DNA from: Anthoceros angustus
Lineage: Eukaryota; Streptophyta; Anthocerotopsida; Anthocerotales; Anthocerotaceae
Assembly: GCA_010909165.1 (NCBI GenBank)
Contig: MU008236.1
Coordinates: forward strand, 1-64,000
Reading direction: 5' to 3'
DNA: 64,000 bases
The first letter of the stretch is position 1, and each line of letters begins with the position of its first letter. The notes beneath the pieces are model-generated. The model had not been told where the DNA came from, searched no databases, and saw nothing but the letters and a program-made list of their open reading frames with translations. Below are positions 1 through 11,251 of this stretch, piece after piece. A program made the translations under genes and the position numbers.

Positions 1-586
1 CTTCCTCACCGTTCCTACTTTGCATTATTTCCCTAGGTTGGAGTTTGCGACCACCATTGGCCACAAACATTGCTAGATGGAAAGTAGTAACTTTTTGGGT
101 GACACCCTTTTTTTTGAATTGTTTTCGAATGCCTTCAAAGCTTTTAGGGCCCATCAAAACCCCTTGATTATTTGCGGAAAACCCTTGAGATTATTAACCC
201 TTCAAAATTATAAATGTTGTGAAGAGATAGAAGCGCAAGGCACTTAGGCTATTGTTGAGAGGGCCTCGGTGCTCCCCTTGTTGCTGAATTTAGAAGCGAT
301 GAGACGTGTGAGCATTGGTGTAGGGATGGGGTGGATGATGCTGCGATGGAGACTTTGCTTTTGCGGATGCACTCAATGATTGTTGAAAGAGGGCTCTGGG
401 TGAAATGTTTGTCCCAGTGATTTTGATGCTATCAAGTATGTGTATACCTCTGCTAAAAGTGTGCTCGTTTGGCTTGAAATTTTGCAACTTTGTAATAATG
501 GATCAAGGATTTTGCTCTTGGAGAAGGTTGAGGAATCTAGCTAAGGCTTTGGGGCACACATTTTGGTGGAAGGTAGACGACTTTTC
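1..586. other. No gene recognised
   Basis: Open frames here are short and resemble no family I know. The stretch is AT-rich and mixed in composition, with no LTR end, tRNA fold or splice-defined exon that I could support. Confidence 0.5.
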
Positions 587-725
587 TTTACCATTTTGGG
601 GCTGCTGTGGCGTGTCAAGTTCTTTACCATTTTGGTGGGGCTGCTTGTGGTGCATCAAGTTGTTTACCATTTTGGTGGGGCTGCTTGTGGTGTGTCAAGT
701 TCTTTACCATTTTGGTGGGGCTTTG
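587..725. repeat. 40-bp tandem repeat, about 3.5 units
   Basis: Units start near 587, 623, 663 and 703. Each begins TTTACCATTTTGG, continues GGGGCTGCTTGTGG and ends TCAAGTT. The first unit is 4 bp shorter and the last is truncated. Plus-strand open frames across it simply translate the repeat in several frames, so it is treated as non-coding minisatellite sequence. Confidence 0.8.
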
Positions 726-1040
726 CTGTGTGTGTAAGTCGGTGTCATGTAAGCTAATCTCGCTTTGGCTCTATTGGATTTTGACTTGCATCTTATATTC
801 CTCTTCACATGCATGTTCATGACCCGCACATATGATGGCCTTCAAATCCAGGAGAATATCTAGTAGGAGGATCATCACAACCTTCAAGTGCAAGCGCATT
901 CTACAATACCGCCTTGTAAAGATCGTGCGAACTTACAAGGCGTCGGCGGATTATGTTACAATATATATTGCCTTCATTTATCCTAATTTTAAGATATTAT
1001 GTATGCATTATTTTATGTGGTCCCTAATTAGGGCCAAATT
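726..1040. other. Nothing recognised
   Basis: Low-complexity AT-rich DNA leading into the 1.5 kb repeat. No coding or RNA signal was seen. Confidence 0.4.
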
Positions 1041-1423
1041 TAGTTAAAATAATATGTATATATATACTGCCCAAAAATTAGGATTTAAATGGAATGGATA
1101 TAATGTAATTACATTATTAAATTCATAGATTTATAATCTTAATTAGATACCTATTTATTTAATTCAATAATTATTTTGTCAATATTATCATATATTGTAT
1201 AAAGAGTCGTGTATTGTATGATATACATGTATAATTTGATCTTCATATGATACCATATAGTATACCTTATGTCCGTACCGTATGTATGAAAAGAGATGTA
1301 TACTATTTTGTAGAATACGTATATATTTTAATGTATAAACAACGTTGTAAATCATTGAGGCGTGAATTTTTCAAGTTGTAATCTACCTTGTAGATGTTGT
1401 AAAACTAGCGATTCGTGAATTTT

Positions 1424-1507
1424 GAGGTTGTAAATGAGGTTGTAAATGAGGTTGTAAATGAGGTTGTAAATGAGGTTGTAAATGAGGTTGTAAATGACGT
1501 TGTAAAA
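1424..1507. repeat. 12-bp tandem array GAGGTTGTAAAT
   Basis: Six perfect GAGGTTGTAAAT units (1424-1495) are followed by a variant unit. The flanking 1350-1690 holds further GTTGTAAA words. The minus-strand open frames over it (repeating YNLI) are a by-product of the 12-bp periodicity. Confidence 0.9.
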
Positions 1508-2365
1508 GAGGGTTTGAAGGTTGTAAATGAGGTTGTAGCAATGAGTTGTAAATAGACCCACTTGTACAACCACGTTGTATCAACTACAACCTCCTAATAA
1601 CAACGTTTTTATAACTAGATTACGCGTTGTAAATGGCGTTGTCATTTGGGTTATGTAAAAAAGTTGTAAATAGCGTTGTAAAGCGGCTACCGGACACCTT
1701 ACCCGTCCGGTTAGGTGGCACGTGGTACCATGTCATCAAGTTCTTGGCGTGGCCACGTCATCAAGTTAATGACGGTAACGGTAAGTCCGCCGCCCGAAAT
1801 GTCAAGGTGCCAGCCTCCACCATCCTCACTTCCTCTAGCCAAGGTCCGAAATTGGAGTATCGCTTGGTAGCGATGTTGCGCTCACCAGTGCCAGGGCTCC
1901 ACACTTCCGCCGCCTTCTTGGGTCCCCATTTCACGCTCCTCTTGCTCCATTGGAAGTTGTGGGCGCCAACAATTCTCTCCTCACATCGTGCGTTGGTCGC
2001 TCCAACCACGGTGGTGCGTCACAGTGCTGGGCGCTTGAAAAGACAACGCCATGAGCCGGGTGTCTGGCCGAGGCTGCGAAACCGCGAGGTGTTGGGAAGA
2101 ATGACCTTCGCTCCGGCCCTTGACGTCGAGGTAGTAGCTGGCAGCGGGGAGGCGTCTCTTGTGCCTGCATCGAGGCTCGCAAATCTGGCCTTATGCCGCC
2201 GTACTAGCCTTATCTTTGGCCATGCGGAGGCGTGAATACACCTACTCATGACCCAGCAACCTTCTGGTCACGGTCCACATGCCTATCCACCTCGGTCTAC
2301 GTGGCCGTCAGCCATCACTGTCGCTCCCACTTCCCAAGTTACTTTTCTTGGCGTACTTATCCCGT

Positions 2366-2543
2366 CCTACTCCGGAGTATAGTCTGGACTTACCACAGTG
2401 TACTCCGAAGTGCGACTATGTTCCGCTCCGGAGTGTCGTCCGTAGCTACTCCGGAGTGTCGTTTGTAGCTACTCGAGTGTGGGCCGAGTCTCCCGCACCT
2501 ACTCGGGTGTGGGCCGGAGCTCACTCCGGGTGTGGGCAGGAGT
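2366..2543. repeat. Array of short palindromes (ACTCCGGAGT / ACTCGAGT type)
   Basis: Repeated 8-10 bp palindromes (CTACTCCGGAGT, CTACTCGAGTG, ACTCGGGTGTGGGCC) are spaced about 20-30 bp apart and alternate with GTGTGGGCCGGAGCTC-like words. The matching array in copy 2 lies at about 3766-3990. No coding potential is recognised. Confidence 0.65.
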
Positions 2544-2931
2544 TAGTTAAAATAATATGTATATATATACTGCCCAAAAATTAGGATTTAAATGGAATGG
2601 ATATAATGTAATTACATTATTAAATTCATAGATTTATAATCTTAATTAGATACCTATTTATTTAATTCAATAATTATTTTTTAAATATTATCATATATTG
2701 TATAAATACTCGTGTATTGTATGATATACGTGTATAATTTGATCTTCATATATGATACCATATAGTATACCTTATGTCCATGCGTATGTATGAAAAGAGA
2801 TGTATACTATTTTGTAGAATACGATATATATTTTAATGTATAAACAACGTTGTAAATCATTGAGACGTGAATTTTTCAAGTTGTAATCTACCTTGTAGAT
2901 TTTGTTGTAAAACTAGCGATTCGTGAATTTT

Positions 2932-2979
2932 GAGGTTGTAAATGAGGTTGTAAATGAGGTTGTAAATGAGGTTGTAAAT
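2932..2979. repeat. 12-bp tandem array, second copy with four units
   Basis: Same GAGGTTGTAAAT unit as at 1424, but four units instead of six. This is the counterpart inside the second half of duplication pair 1. The unit-number difference fits slippage or consensus error in a short-period repeat. Confidence 0.85.
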
Positions 2980-3765
2980 GATGTAAAGCGTTGTAAAGCG
3001 TTGTAAATAATAAAGTAAGGGTGTTTGAAGGTTGTAAATGAGGTTGTAACGTATATTGTAAAATACGTTGTAAATAGACCCACTTTACAACCTAGTTAAG
3101 GTCAGGAACTACAACCTCCTAATAACAACCTATTTTATAACCTAGATTACAAGGCAACCACGCGTTGTAAATAGGCGTTGTCATTTAGGTTTGTAAGCAG
3201 GCGAAGTTGTAAAAATGGCGTTGTAAAGCTGCCGGACACCACCGTCCGGTTAGGTGACGTGGCCACCATGTCATCAAGTTGCTGGCGTGGCCGCCACGTC
3301 ATCAAGTTGCTGACGTGGCAATCTTGCCTCTCGGACTAGAGTGACGCTATCAAAAGTCCAGACCGCACTGAAAATGTCAAGGTGCCACTGCTCCACCAGC
3401 TCCTCCGCTTCCTCTAGCCAAGGTCCGAAATTGGGGTATCGCTTGGTGACGATGTTGCGCTCCACCAAGTCGGGGCTCCCCGCCTTCTTGGAATTGTTCT
3501 CTCAATTCTCTGCCGTGTCCAAGCGGGTGGGCGTGGTGCTGGGCGTCCTCTTGTGCCGAGGCGCTTGGAGGCTCGCAACCTCTGGCCTTAGCAGTGACCT
3601 AGCCTTATGCTGGCGCGGCATGCTGGAGGCGTGAATGCACTATAGCGGCCAGCCCCTCGGTCTGGTCATTTGCATGCCTATCCACCTCTCGGTCACAGTC
3701 ACGTGGCCACTGTCATCCCTGTCTAGCTCCCACTCCCAGTTACTTTTCTTGGCGTACTTATCCGT

Positions 3766-3990
3766 CCCTACTCGAGTATAGTCCGACTTACCACGGTGTA
3801 CTCGAGTGGAACTATGTTCCGCCTCCTGGGAGTGTGCGTAGCTACTCCAGGAGTGTCGTTTGTAGCTACTCGAGGTGGGCCGAGCTCGCGCCCTACTCGG
3901 GTGTGGGCCGGAGCTCGCTGCCTCGGGAGTGGGCAGACTCAGCTGCCTACTCCGGATGTGGGCCGGGCCCTTTGCTACTCCGGAGGTTTC
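3766..3990. repeat. Second array of ACTCGAGT-type palindromes
   Basis: Counterpart of the array at 2366-2543, with units such as TACTCGAGTAT, CTACTCCAGGAGTG and ACTCCGGATGTGGGCC. Several units have lost perfect symmetry, including a CCAGG where copy 1 has CCGG. Confidence 0.6.
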
Positions 3991-4128
3991 CGACCTTATT
4001 TCCCCATTTCCGACTTATTTCCTACTCTACACCCACAAAAAAAAACAAAAACTAACTCCTTTCCTACTCAAGGGGAGAGTCCGTGGCCCACACACTCCCC
4101 TTCTCATCTGTTGGCGTCTCCGCCAACA

Positions 4129-5030
4129 CTAGGCATGGTTACCTTCACCCACCCATTTGCAAGTGGGTAGCGGCTCACCATCTAAGGCTGAAATTTGGAT
4201 GGACGTTGTCGTGTCACACGCACCACCTGGTAAGGACCCATCCATCTTAAGTAAAGCTTGCCCAGGAAATGCATATGGCGCATCATAAGGAGGCGGATCT
4301 CCCTCCTTCACACTTGGTTCGAGCTTGTGCGTGCCACACCTTGGAATTGATTCACACAGTTACATCCTCTGCTGTGCCTCCTCTCGTCCCTCCGTATGTT
4401 GTACAAACCCTAGCAACCGTTCCAATTGGCTTTCCTCCTCGGTTAGCCGCCCCTTCATCATTACTCGGAACGTGGGTACCTCAAATTCGACTGGCATAAC
4501 CAAAGAATGCCCATAGGTTAGGTAATACGGAGTTCGTTGGGTGGTCACTTTCTCCGCCGTCCTGAAGACCCATAGCGCTGATGGTAGCTTGGTATCCCAG
4601 TCATGCGCATAATTAACCGTGAGCTTATTCAGGATGCGATAGATAAGTCCGTTGGTCTTCTCCGTTAACCCATTGGTCTTCGGGTTGTATGGTGCCGTCT
4701 TGCGATGAGTTATACCAATAGTCCGTCATTGCAGCTATCACATCATTGAGGAAATGAGTCCCCCTATCGCTTATCAACTGCAACGGACATCCATACCGTG
4801 TGATGATGTTTTCGTAGAGGAACTTTGCCACCGTACTTGCAGAGTCCTTTCTTGTTGCCACCGCTTCAACCCATCTGGTGCAGTAGTCCTTCGCCACCAG
4901 GATATATCTCTTCTATGTGTGCTTTGTCGTAGGTTGTATAGGTCCGGAAATTCGATACATTTTCAAAAGGCGCAGTGCCGTTATGGGCTCATGACCATTG
5001 AGTCGTTGGGGTAGGCTTCCCGATCTCTGT
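4129..5030 (-). pseudogene. Ty3/gypsy integrase remnant
   Basis: Minus-strand frames give the retroviral-type integrase core of plant Ty3/gypsy elements: DYCTRWVEA, then FLYENIITRYGCP and LISDRGTHFLND (4625-4897). Downstream is TPYYLTYGHSLVMPVEFEVP (4360-4548), the usual segment after the catalytic core. A possible C-terminal part (LDGEPLP) lies at 4129-4311. The upstream end (GPIQPTTKHT, about 4913-4950) is in another frame. At least three frameshifts break it, so no functional integrase is expected. At its 5' side it passes directly into copia sequence on the same strand near 5030. Confidence 0.85.
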
Positions 5031-5792
5031 AAAGGTGAGGAAATAATTTCCATCACCAAGGGAAGGCTGCGACAATGGTCCACACAGGTCTGTGTGAACG
5101 AGTTCCAGAACCTCAGAAGCTCGATGTGGGTTCTGATTTTTGAAAGCTGCCTGGTGCCTCTTAGACAGCACACAAGACTCACACAGAGGTAATGGTACCA
5201 CTGGTCCTATGGGTCCATCAGCATAGAGATTGCTGGTTGCCAACCTTTGCAACTTAGTGCTATGTGGGTGCCCCAACCTAGCATGCCACAGCTGACTCTT
5301 AGCAATTTGCTGTGCAGAAGCTAGTGAGGTGTCATGTGTGAGGTGAGAGACAGGCATTCCACTTTGAGTATGGAGGCGAAATAGGTCATGGTCTGACGAC
5401 CCATAGGCTAAGACCTTTCTATGATCAAAAGCATCTATCACCTGGCATTCCGTTATGGTGAATAGGACATGACGGTCATTATCTGAGTTAAGTCTTCTAA
5501 CCGAGACTAGGTTTCTGGTCATGTCAGGCACATAGTAAACATCATTCAAGGTGAATGTATTCCCTGATGGAACCGACAAGTTGACTGTGCCTATGCCAGG
5601 TGAGAAAAGTGACCGATCGTCTCCTAGGTAAACATACTGGTCCTTAGCTGACCTGTATGTTTTGTATACATTACAGCCGGAAACATACGGTGTCTTTTTG
5701 TAGCACCCAGTACCATTCACTAATGGTCTCACCTGCTGCAGTGAGCAGACAGGTTGGGAGCAAGAGTGGGTTAGAAATTTCCCTTGTGCCAA
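5031..5792 (-). pseudogene. Ty1/copia pol fragment: GAG-pre-integrase and start of integrase
   Basis: One open frame shows the region after the copia protease (LNDVYYVPDMTRNLVSVRRL), the GAG-pre-integrase signature LWHARLGHPHSTKLQRL with its zinc-binding CESCVLSKRH, and the start of the integrase core (LELVHTDLCGPL, then GDGNYFLTF). The frame then runs into gypsy sequence, so the DDE core, reverse transcriptase and RNase H are missing. The protease active-site region near 5700-5790 is scrambled. It continues the Gag remnant at 5793-6715. Confidence 0.88.
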
Positions 5793-6715
5793 CAGTAAGG
5801 GCAGAGGGAGTATTATTCTTCTTTACCACAACATGGGTTTCAGCTGTGTTGCCCTCCTTACGAGGCTGACCAGCTAGTTTCTTGCGGCATTCGCGCTCCC
5901 AGTGTCCCGGCATCTTGCACCAGTTGCAGTTGCTAGTTCTTTTGGTTTTCTTTGAGTTGCTCGTGGATGAGCCAAACTGAGAACTGCTCCCTTAAAGTAC
6001 TACCTCCACCACGGTGTAGTTTTTAGTGCTATTTCCTCCTTTACCACGATTTGACATGTAAAGGGCATGTTGTCTCCCAGTGCGTCCGCTGGGGACTCCT
6101 CTTGTGGCCTCCTCCTACAGCAGTGCTCCCACTAACTCAGAGAATGTGAGCTCAGGGAGTTTGATATTGGCTACCTTAGCCAATTTCTCAGCTTGCATCT
6201 GAGAGGTATTATAAGACGTCACAAAGTGTGACCAGGAGGCAGGCAAGGAGAGCAATAGATACATAACGTATAGCTCATCCTTCAAGGGTTCCCTAGAGGA
6301 GCTTTCTAGCTTCGAAACTAGGGTCCTGAAGTTGCCTATATGTTTTTCTATTGACTCCCCTTCCTTCATTTTAAGGTTGTGGAGATTCTTAAGAGCAGTC
6401 ATCTGGCTTGTGGTGTTGGAGCCAGAGTACAGATCCTGGAGACGATTCCACACATCTGCTGCAGTGTTAGCTCCGACAGTTTGCCTCAACATGTCTGATG
6501 TTAGGCCACTTCGGAGCAGATACAAGGCTGCGTCATTCTTGACTGACCATGCATCCTGATCCTCCTGAGCTTCTGATGTCGGTTTCTCCGTTCCATCTGT
6601 TACCTTCCAAAGCTTTTTAGCCTGGAGTGCTCCCTTCATCCTCATGACCCAGATATCGTAGTCATGCCCTCCGAATCTATCTTTTTCCTTAAAACTATCA
6701 TATGAGATTCCACGG
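5793..6715 (-). pseudogene. Ty1/copia Gag remnant with CCHC knuckle
   Basis: Reading leftwards from about 6715 on the minus strand: a DYDIWVMRMKGAL start typical of copia Gag, then the UBN2-type Gag body at 6645-6115 (ADVWNRLQDLYSG, LKMKEGESIEKHIGNFRTL, LLLSLPASWSHFVTSYNT). A zinc knuckle C-N-W-C-K-M-P-G-H-W-E-R-E-C (CX2CX4HX4C) lies at about 5886-5928. Frameshifts separate the Gag body, the knuckle and the pol part. The knuckle, GHWERECRKK, recurs in the minus-strand copia at 59.8-64 kb, so the two are probably one family. Confidence 0.88.
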
Positions 6716-6850
6716 AAGGAAGGCCATCACCCATCTTTGCTTTCCTATGATTGGGTTACCCACTCAACAAGAAATCTATGTCGGAATCACTACTAATACC
6801 TCTTTCTGTTACAGGCATAACATGCACTCTGATCTGAAAAAGGAGACTAG

Positions 6851-9800
6851 AGTATTCATTCCAAGTTTGGAGCAGGTGCGTTGAGCTAAGCCTGCACCTA
6901 TGGATTTGTGTGCTACAGATCAATGATCACGATCTGTGCAACTAATCACAACGCTTCTGCAGGCCCTACAGGATCATGTAAGGATGCAAGCTGTTCAGTT
7001 TCCCTTTGTGCAATCTGATTACGTCTAATTTCCCACCTATTATTTGCGTAGGTGGAACATGAGGGACAGGCATTGGGCTCATTAAAACTATACTGATGAT
7101 TCGTTTTCTTCACAGATTTCATGGCTTTGGCGAAACATAGGGTTACTAGCGATTCGCCTTGAGCCACTAGCGAAACCATGCCCTAACCTCGGTTATGGAG
7201 ATGAGAGAGTGGAGCACTTTATCGTTTTACTACGGGGTTTACGGGCCAATTATTTTTAGGAGTATAGCCCTAGACTTTACAACATGGGTTGCGTTGTTTT
7301 ACTACGGTGGGGTTTCGCCACGACTCAATCGATGGCGTGGCATGGCGAAAGTCCGTTGAAAAGGGGCAATTGAGGTTGAGAACAAGATGGAGGACTTTAC
7401 TACGCAAGTAGGGAAATTACTATAGGGGGTTTTACAAAGGAATCCGTTTTTTACTACAACCTTGTGTTACAACGGGCGTTTACCTTTTTCTAAGGGTCTT
7501 ATTTTCTAAGCAGCCAGGTTCTAAACCCTACACGCCTTGATTTACAACGGATTTATTTTTATATTGTAGAATTTCCGTATGGGATCACTACGGGCATATA
7601 TGACACATGCAATGTGCTGTCTTTTACTAAGTTATTAATTGGATTACAACATGGCCTTTTTATGTTCGGGGTTTGCCACAAACCACGATTGAAAACCCTT
7701 CCATGTTCACACTAATGGGGGTTTGGGCCAAAGCGCCTTTATGGCATCCCACGGAAGCCTCATGGTATCTCGCTCGGCCACCCATTGGAGAATCCGGAGT
7801 CCATGGCACAGGCATCAATTCGAGCATCGAATCTATCTCCGAAGGCAACGGCCCACTACCATGAACGCGTGCGAATTCTAGGAACTCCGCATCCGGACAT
7901 CTGAACAATTCTCTGGGCATCTTCCGCGGTCACGATGGTGTCGCGTGGGGAGTTGACCCGCGCCCATGCGTGTTCAAAGGTGGCGGATGGTGGCCTCGCA
8001 GAGCAACTGCCTGCCACCCATCTCGGAGACCACACTTGGTCTGCGCCATCGATGCTTGTTAATCACAACCACAAACCCTGAAACCAAACACATGTGACCA
8101 TCAATGCCCGATTAGGGGTTTGGGGAATCGCGACTTTGTTGCGGACACAGTGAAGGCAACATGCTCACCGTGTCTGGCGCTCAATCTCCGAATCGCAGGG
8201 CTAATCAGAATCACCTCCTTGAGATAAGCGCCGACGATGAGAAGAGGCCTCGAGGCGGTGGCCTCTTCTTATGGCCTCAGCCAAAGGCTGCCGCCACGTG
8301 TCTTGATCAAGCAGGCGTTTAGCCTGATCAACGGCATGCCGAATGATGCGTTGCCGCTCGTGCTTCTAATGTAACTCGAGTGGTCAAAGATGACTTGAGT
8401 GGTCAAGGCTTGATAAAGAACCCTCAGCCGTAGTTCCATGAGTGCCTTATGGATTAGGGTCCTTGGGTTTGCGGTTTCCATGTGACTTACCTTATATTAC
8501 TTGGGAACATTGCGCGTATGAAATTTTCGAAGGACAAGGACAAGCACTAGTAGGTAGGGGTCCTTGGCCTTTGGGTTTACGATCTGTGCGGCCGGATCTG
8601 AGCCGTTCCCATGGTACAAGGATACATTACCTTAAATACACATCGAGTCGCAAAATCATCTAAGGGCGGGAACGCGGTGGGCCAGCAGCTTCGCCCGAGT
8701 TCCGCCCAAACCCTAAAAGCCATCATAGGTAGAACCACGTCCGGACGGGTGGAGCGATCGATCGACGACCAATTCTAGGGAGACCGGAGAACTTACCACG
8801 CTGTTACAACTAGGACACTTGGGCGCAAGCGGGCGGAGGAGGGATTGACGCCACATCAGCCCTCATTTGGAGTCTGTGGGATATAGGGTAAGGGTGCACA
8901 CTCCTCAGCAGATGCGCGTTGTGTGCCATGTGAGCTGCAAGTGTAGCTATATGCATGCCTTTCGTTTCCAGTGCTCTTGTTAATCACAACCAACCATGGG
9001 TCCAGATGCCAAAATCGCAGAAGATCGAGCCGCGAGGCGAACAAGGACACTCGAGTATTCATTCCAAGTTTGGGGCGAGGTGCGTTGAGCTAAACTGCAC
9101 CTATGGATTGTGCTCTGAGATCAATGATCGATACGTGCAACTAATCACAGCAACTTACAGGCCCCTACGGGATCATGTAAGGATGCAAGCATTAGGTTTC
9201 CCTTTTATTGCAATGATTCGTCTAATTTCCCACCTATTATTTGCGTAGGTGGAACATGAGGGCGAACATTGGGCTCATTAAAACTATATCGATGATTCGT
9301 TTTCTTCCACAGTTTCATGGCGGTTGGCGAAACATAGGGGTTCTTGTTGATTACGCCAGCCACTATGAAACCATGCCCTTTACTAACCTCGGTTATGGAG
9401 AGATGAGAGAGTGGAGCACTTTATCGCTTTTACTACGGGGTTTCGGGCCAATTATTTTTAGGAGTATAGCCCTAGACTTTACAACATGGGTTGCGTTGTT
9501 TTACTACGGTGGGGTTTTCGACTCAATCGATAATGATGGCGTGGCGAAAGTCCGCTTGAAAAGGGGCAATTGAGGTTCGAGAACAAGATGGAGGACTTTA
9601 CTACGCAAGTAGGGAAATTACTATAGGGGTTTTACAAAGGAATCCGTTTTTACTACAACCTTGTGTTACAATTACCTTTTTCTAAGGGTCTTATTTACTA
9701 AGCAGCCAGGTTCTAAACCCTACACGCCTTGATTTACAACGGATTTATTTTTATATTGTAGAATTTCCGTATGGGATCACTACGGGCATATATGACACAT

Positions 9801-11251
9801 GCAATGGGCTGTCTTTTACTAAGTTATTAATTGGATTACAACATGGCCTTTTTTGCGTGCGTTCAGGGTTTGCCACAAACCCTGATTGTAAACCCTTCCA
9901 TGTTCACACTAATGGGGGTTTGGGCCAAAACGCGCCTTTATGGCATCTCACAGAAGCCTCATGGTATCTCGCCGCTCGGCCACCCATTGGAGAATCCCGG
10001 GCGTCCATGGCACAGGCATCAATTCGAGCATCGAATCTATCTCCGAAAGGCAACGGCCCACTACCATGAACGCGTGCGAATTCTAGGAACTCGCATCCGG
10101 GACATCCTGAACAATTCTGGGCATCTTCCGCGGTCACGATGGTGTCGCGTGGGGAGTTGACCCGCGCCCATGCGTGTTCAAAGGTGGCGCGGATGGTGGC
10201 CTCGCGGCAGCTCGCCACCCATCTCCGGAGACCACGGTCTTCGCCATCGATGCTTGTTAATCACAACCACAAACCTGTAAACCAAACACATGTGACCATC
10301 GAAATGCCCGATTAGGGGTTTGGAGTCGCGACTTTATTGCGGACACGCGAAGGCAACATGCTCACCGTGTCTGCGCTCAATCTCCGTAATCGCAGGGCTA
10401 ATCAATCACCTCCTTCAAGATAAGTCGCATCCGACGATGAGAAGAGGCCTCGAGGCGGTGGCCTCTTCTTATGGCCTACAGCCAAAGGCTCGCCACGTGT
10501 CTTGATCAAACAGGCGTTTGTCACATCCAACGGCATGCGGAATGATGCGTTGCCTGTGCTCGTGCTTCTACAACTCGAGTGGTCAAAGATGATGAGTGGT
10601 CAAGGCTTGATAAAGAACCCTCAGCCGTAGTTCCATGAGTGCCTTATGTCGGATTAGGGTCCTTGGGTTGCGGTGTTTCCATGTGACTTACCTTATATTA
10701 CTTGGGAACATTGCGCGTATGAAATTTTCAAGGACAAGGACAAGCACTAGTAGGTAGGGGTCCTTGGCCTTTGGGTTTACGATCGTGGGGGCTGCTGTGA
10801 GCCGTTCCCATGGTACAAGGATACATTACCTTAAATACACATCCGAGTCTTGGCAAAATCATCTAAGGGCGGGAAGCGGTGGGCCGCGGCTGAACGCCTC
10901 TCGAGTTCCGCCCAAAACCCTAAAAGCCATCATAGGTCGAGAACCACGTCCGGACGGGGTGGAGCAATCGATCGACTACCACGAATTCTAGGGAGACCAG
11001 AGAACTTACCACTGTTACAACTAGGACACTTGGGCAAAGCGGCGGGAGGAGGGATTGACGCCACATCGCCCTCATTTGGAGTCCATGGGATATAGGGTAA
11101 GGGTGCACACTCGGCGGATGCGCGTTGTGTCCCATGTGAGCTGCAAGTGTAGCTATAGGCATGCCTTTCGTTTCTGCTCTTGTTAATCACAACCAACCAT
11201 GGGTCCAGATGCCAAAATCGCGAAGATCGAGTGGCAGAACAAGGACACTCG
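6851..11251. repeat. Head-to-tail duplication pair 2 (about 2.2 kb unit), non-coding
   Basis: Copy 1 is 6851-9053 and copy 2 is 9054-11251. Both begin AGTATTCATTCCAAGTTTGG and end AACAAGGACACTCG. The shared unit has a TTTACTACGG/TTTACAAC-rich block (about 7200-7560 and 9420-9760), a CATGTTCACACTAATGGGGG segment, a GAAGAGGCCTCGAGG segment and a TCCGGACG segment. I recognise no protein in it. Differences between copies are frequent at CAG/CTG: GAGCAGG versus GGCGAGG, ACAGGATC versus ACGGGATC, ATACTGATG versus ATATCGATG. The unit could be LTR and leader sequence of an unidentified element. Confidence 0.85.

Larger units (their letters stand above)
1041..3957. repeat. Head-to-tail duplication pair 1 (about 1.5 kb unit)
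   Basis: Copy 1 is 1041-2543 and copy 2 is 2544 to about 3957. Both begin TAGTTAAAATAATATGTATA and run in the same order: an AT-rich block, a GTTGTAAA-rich array, a CCGTCCGG-containing stretch, a GC-rich stretch with the words AGCCAAGGTCCGAAATTGG, and an array of ACTCCGGAGT palindromes. The copies differ by many short indels, several at CTG/CAG. No protein is recognisable in either. It may be an LTR or other non-coding part of a retroelement, or an uncollapsed assembly overlap. Confidence 0.85.

Noticed and set aside
405-822. Three overlapping plus-strand ORFs rich in LPFWW and FTILVGL
   Set aside because: The same 40-bp repeat read in three frames; no independent coding signal.
1424-1507. 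CRISPR-like array
   Set aside because: The units are 12 bp, contiguous and without unique spacers; the window is eukaryotic.
1352-1583. Minus-strand ORFs with repeated YNLI or PHLQ motifs
   Set aside because: They are translations of the 12-bp GAGGTTGTAAAT array in two frames; period and composition explain them fully.
8690-8730. Telomere-type repeat (AAACCCTAA word)
   Set aside because: Single occurrences only; no tandem array of the plant telomere unit.
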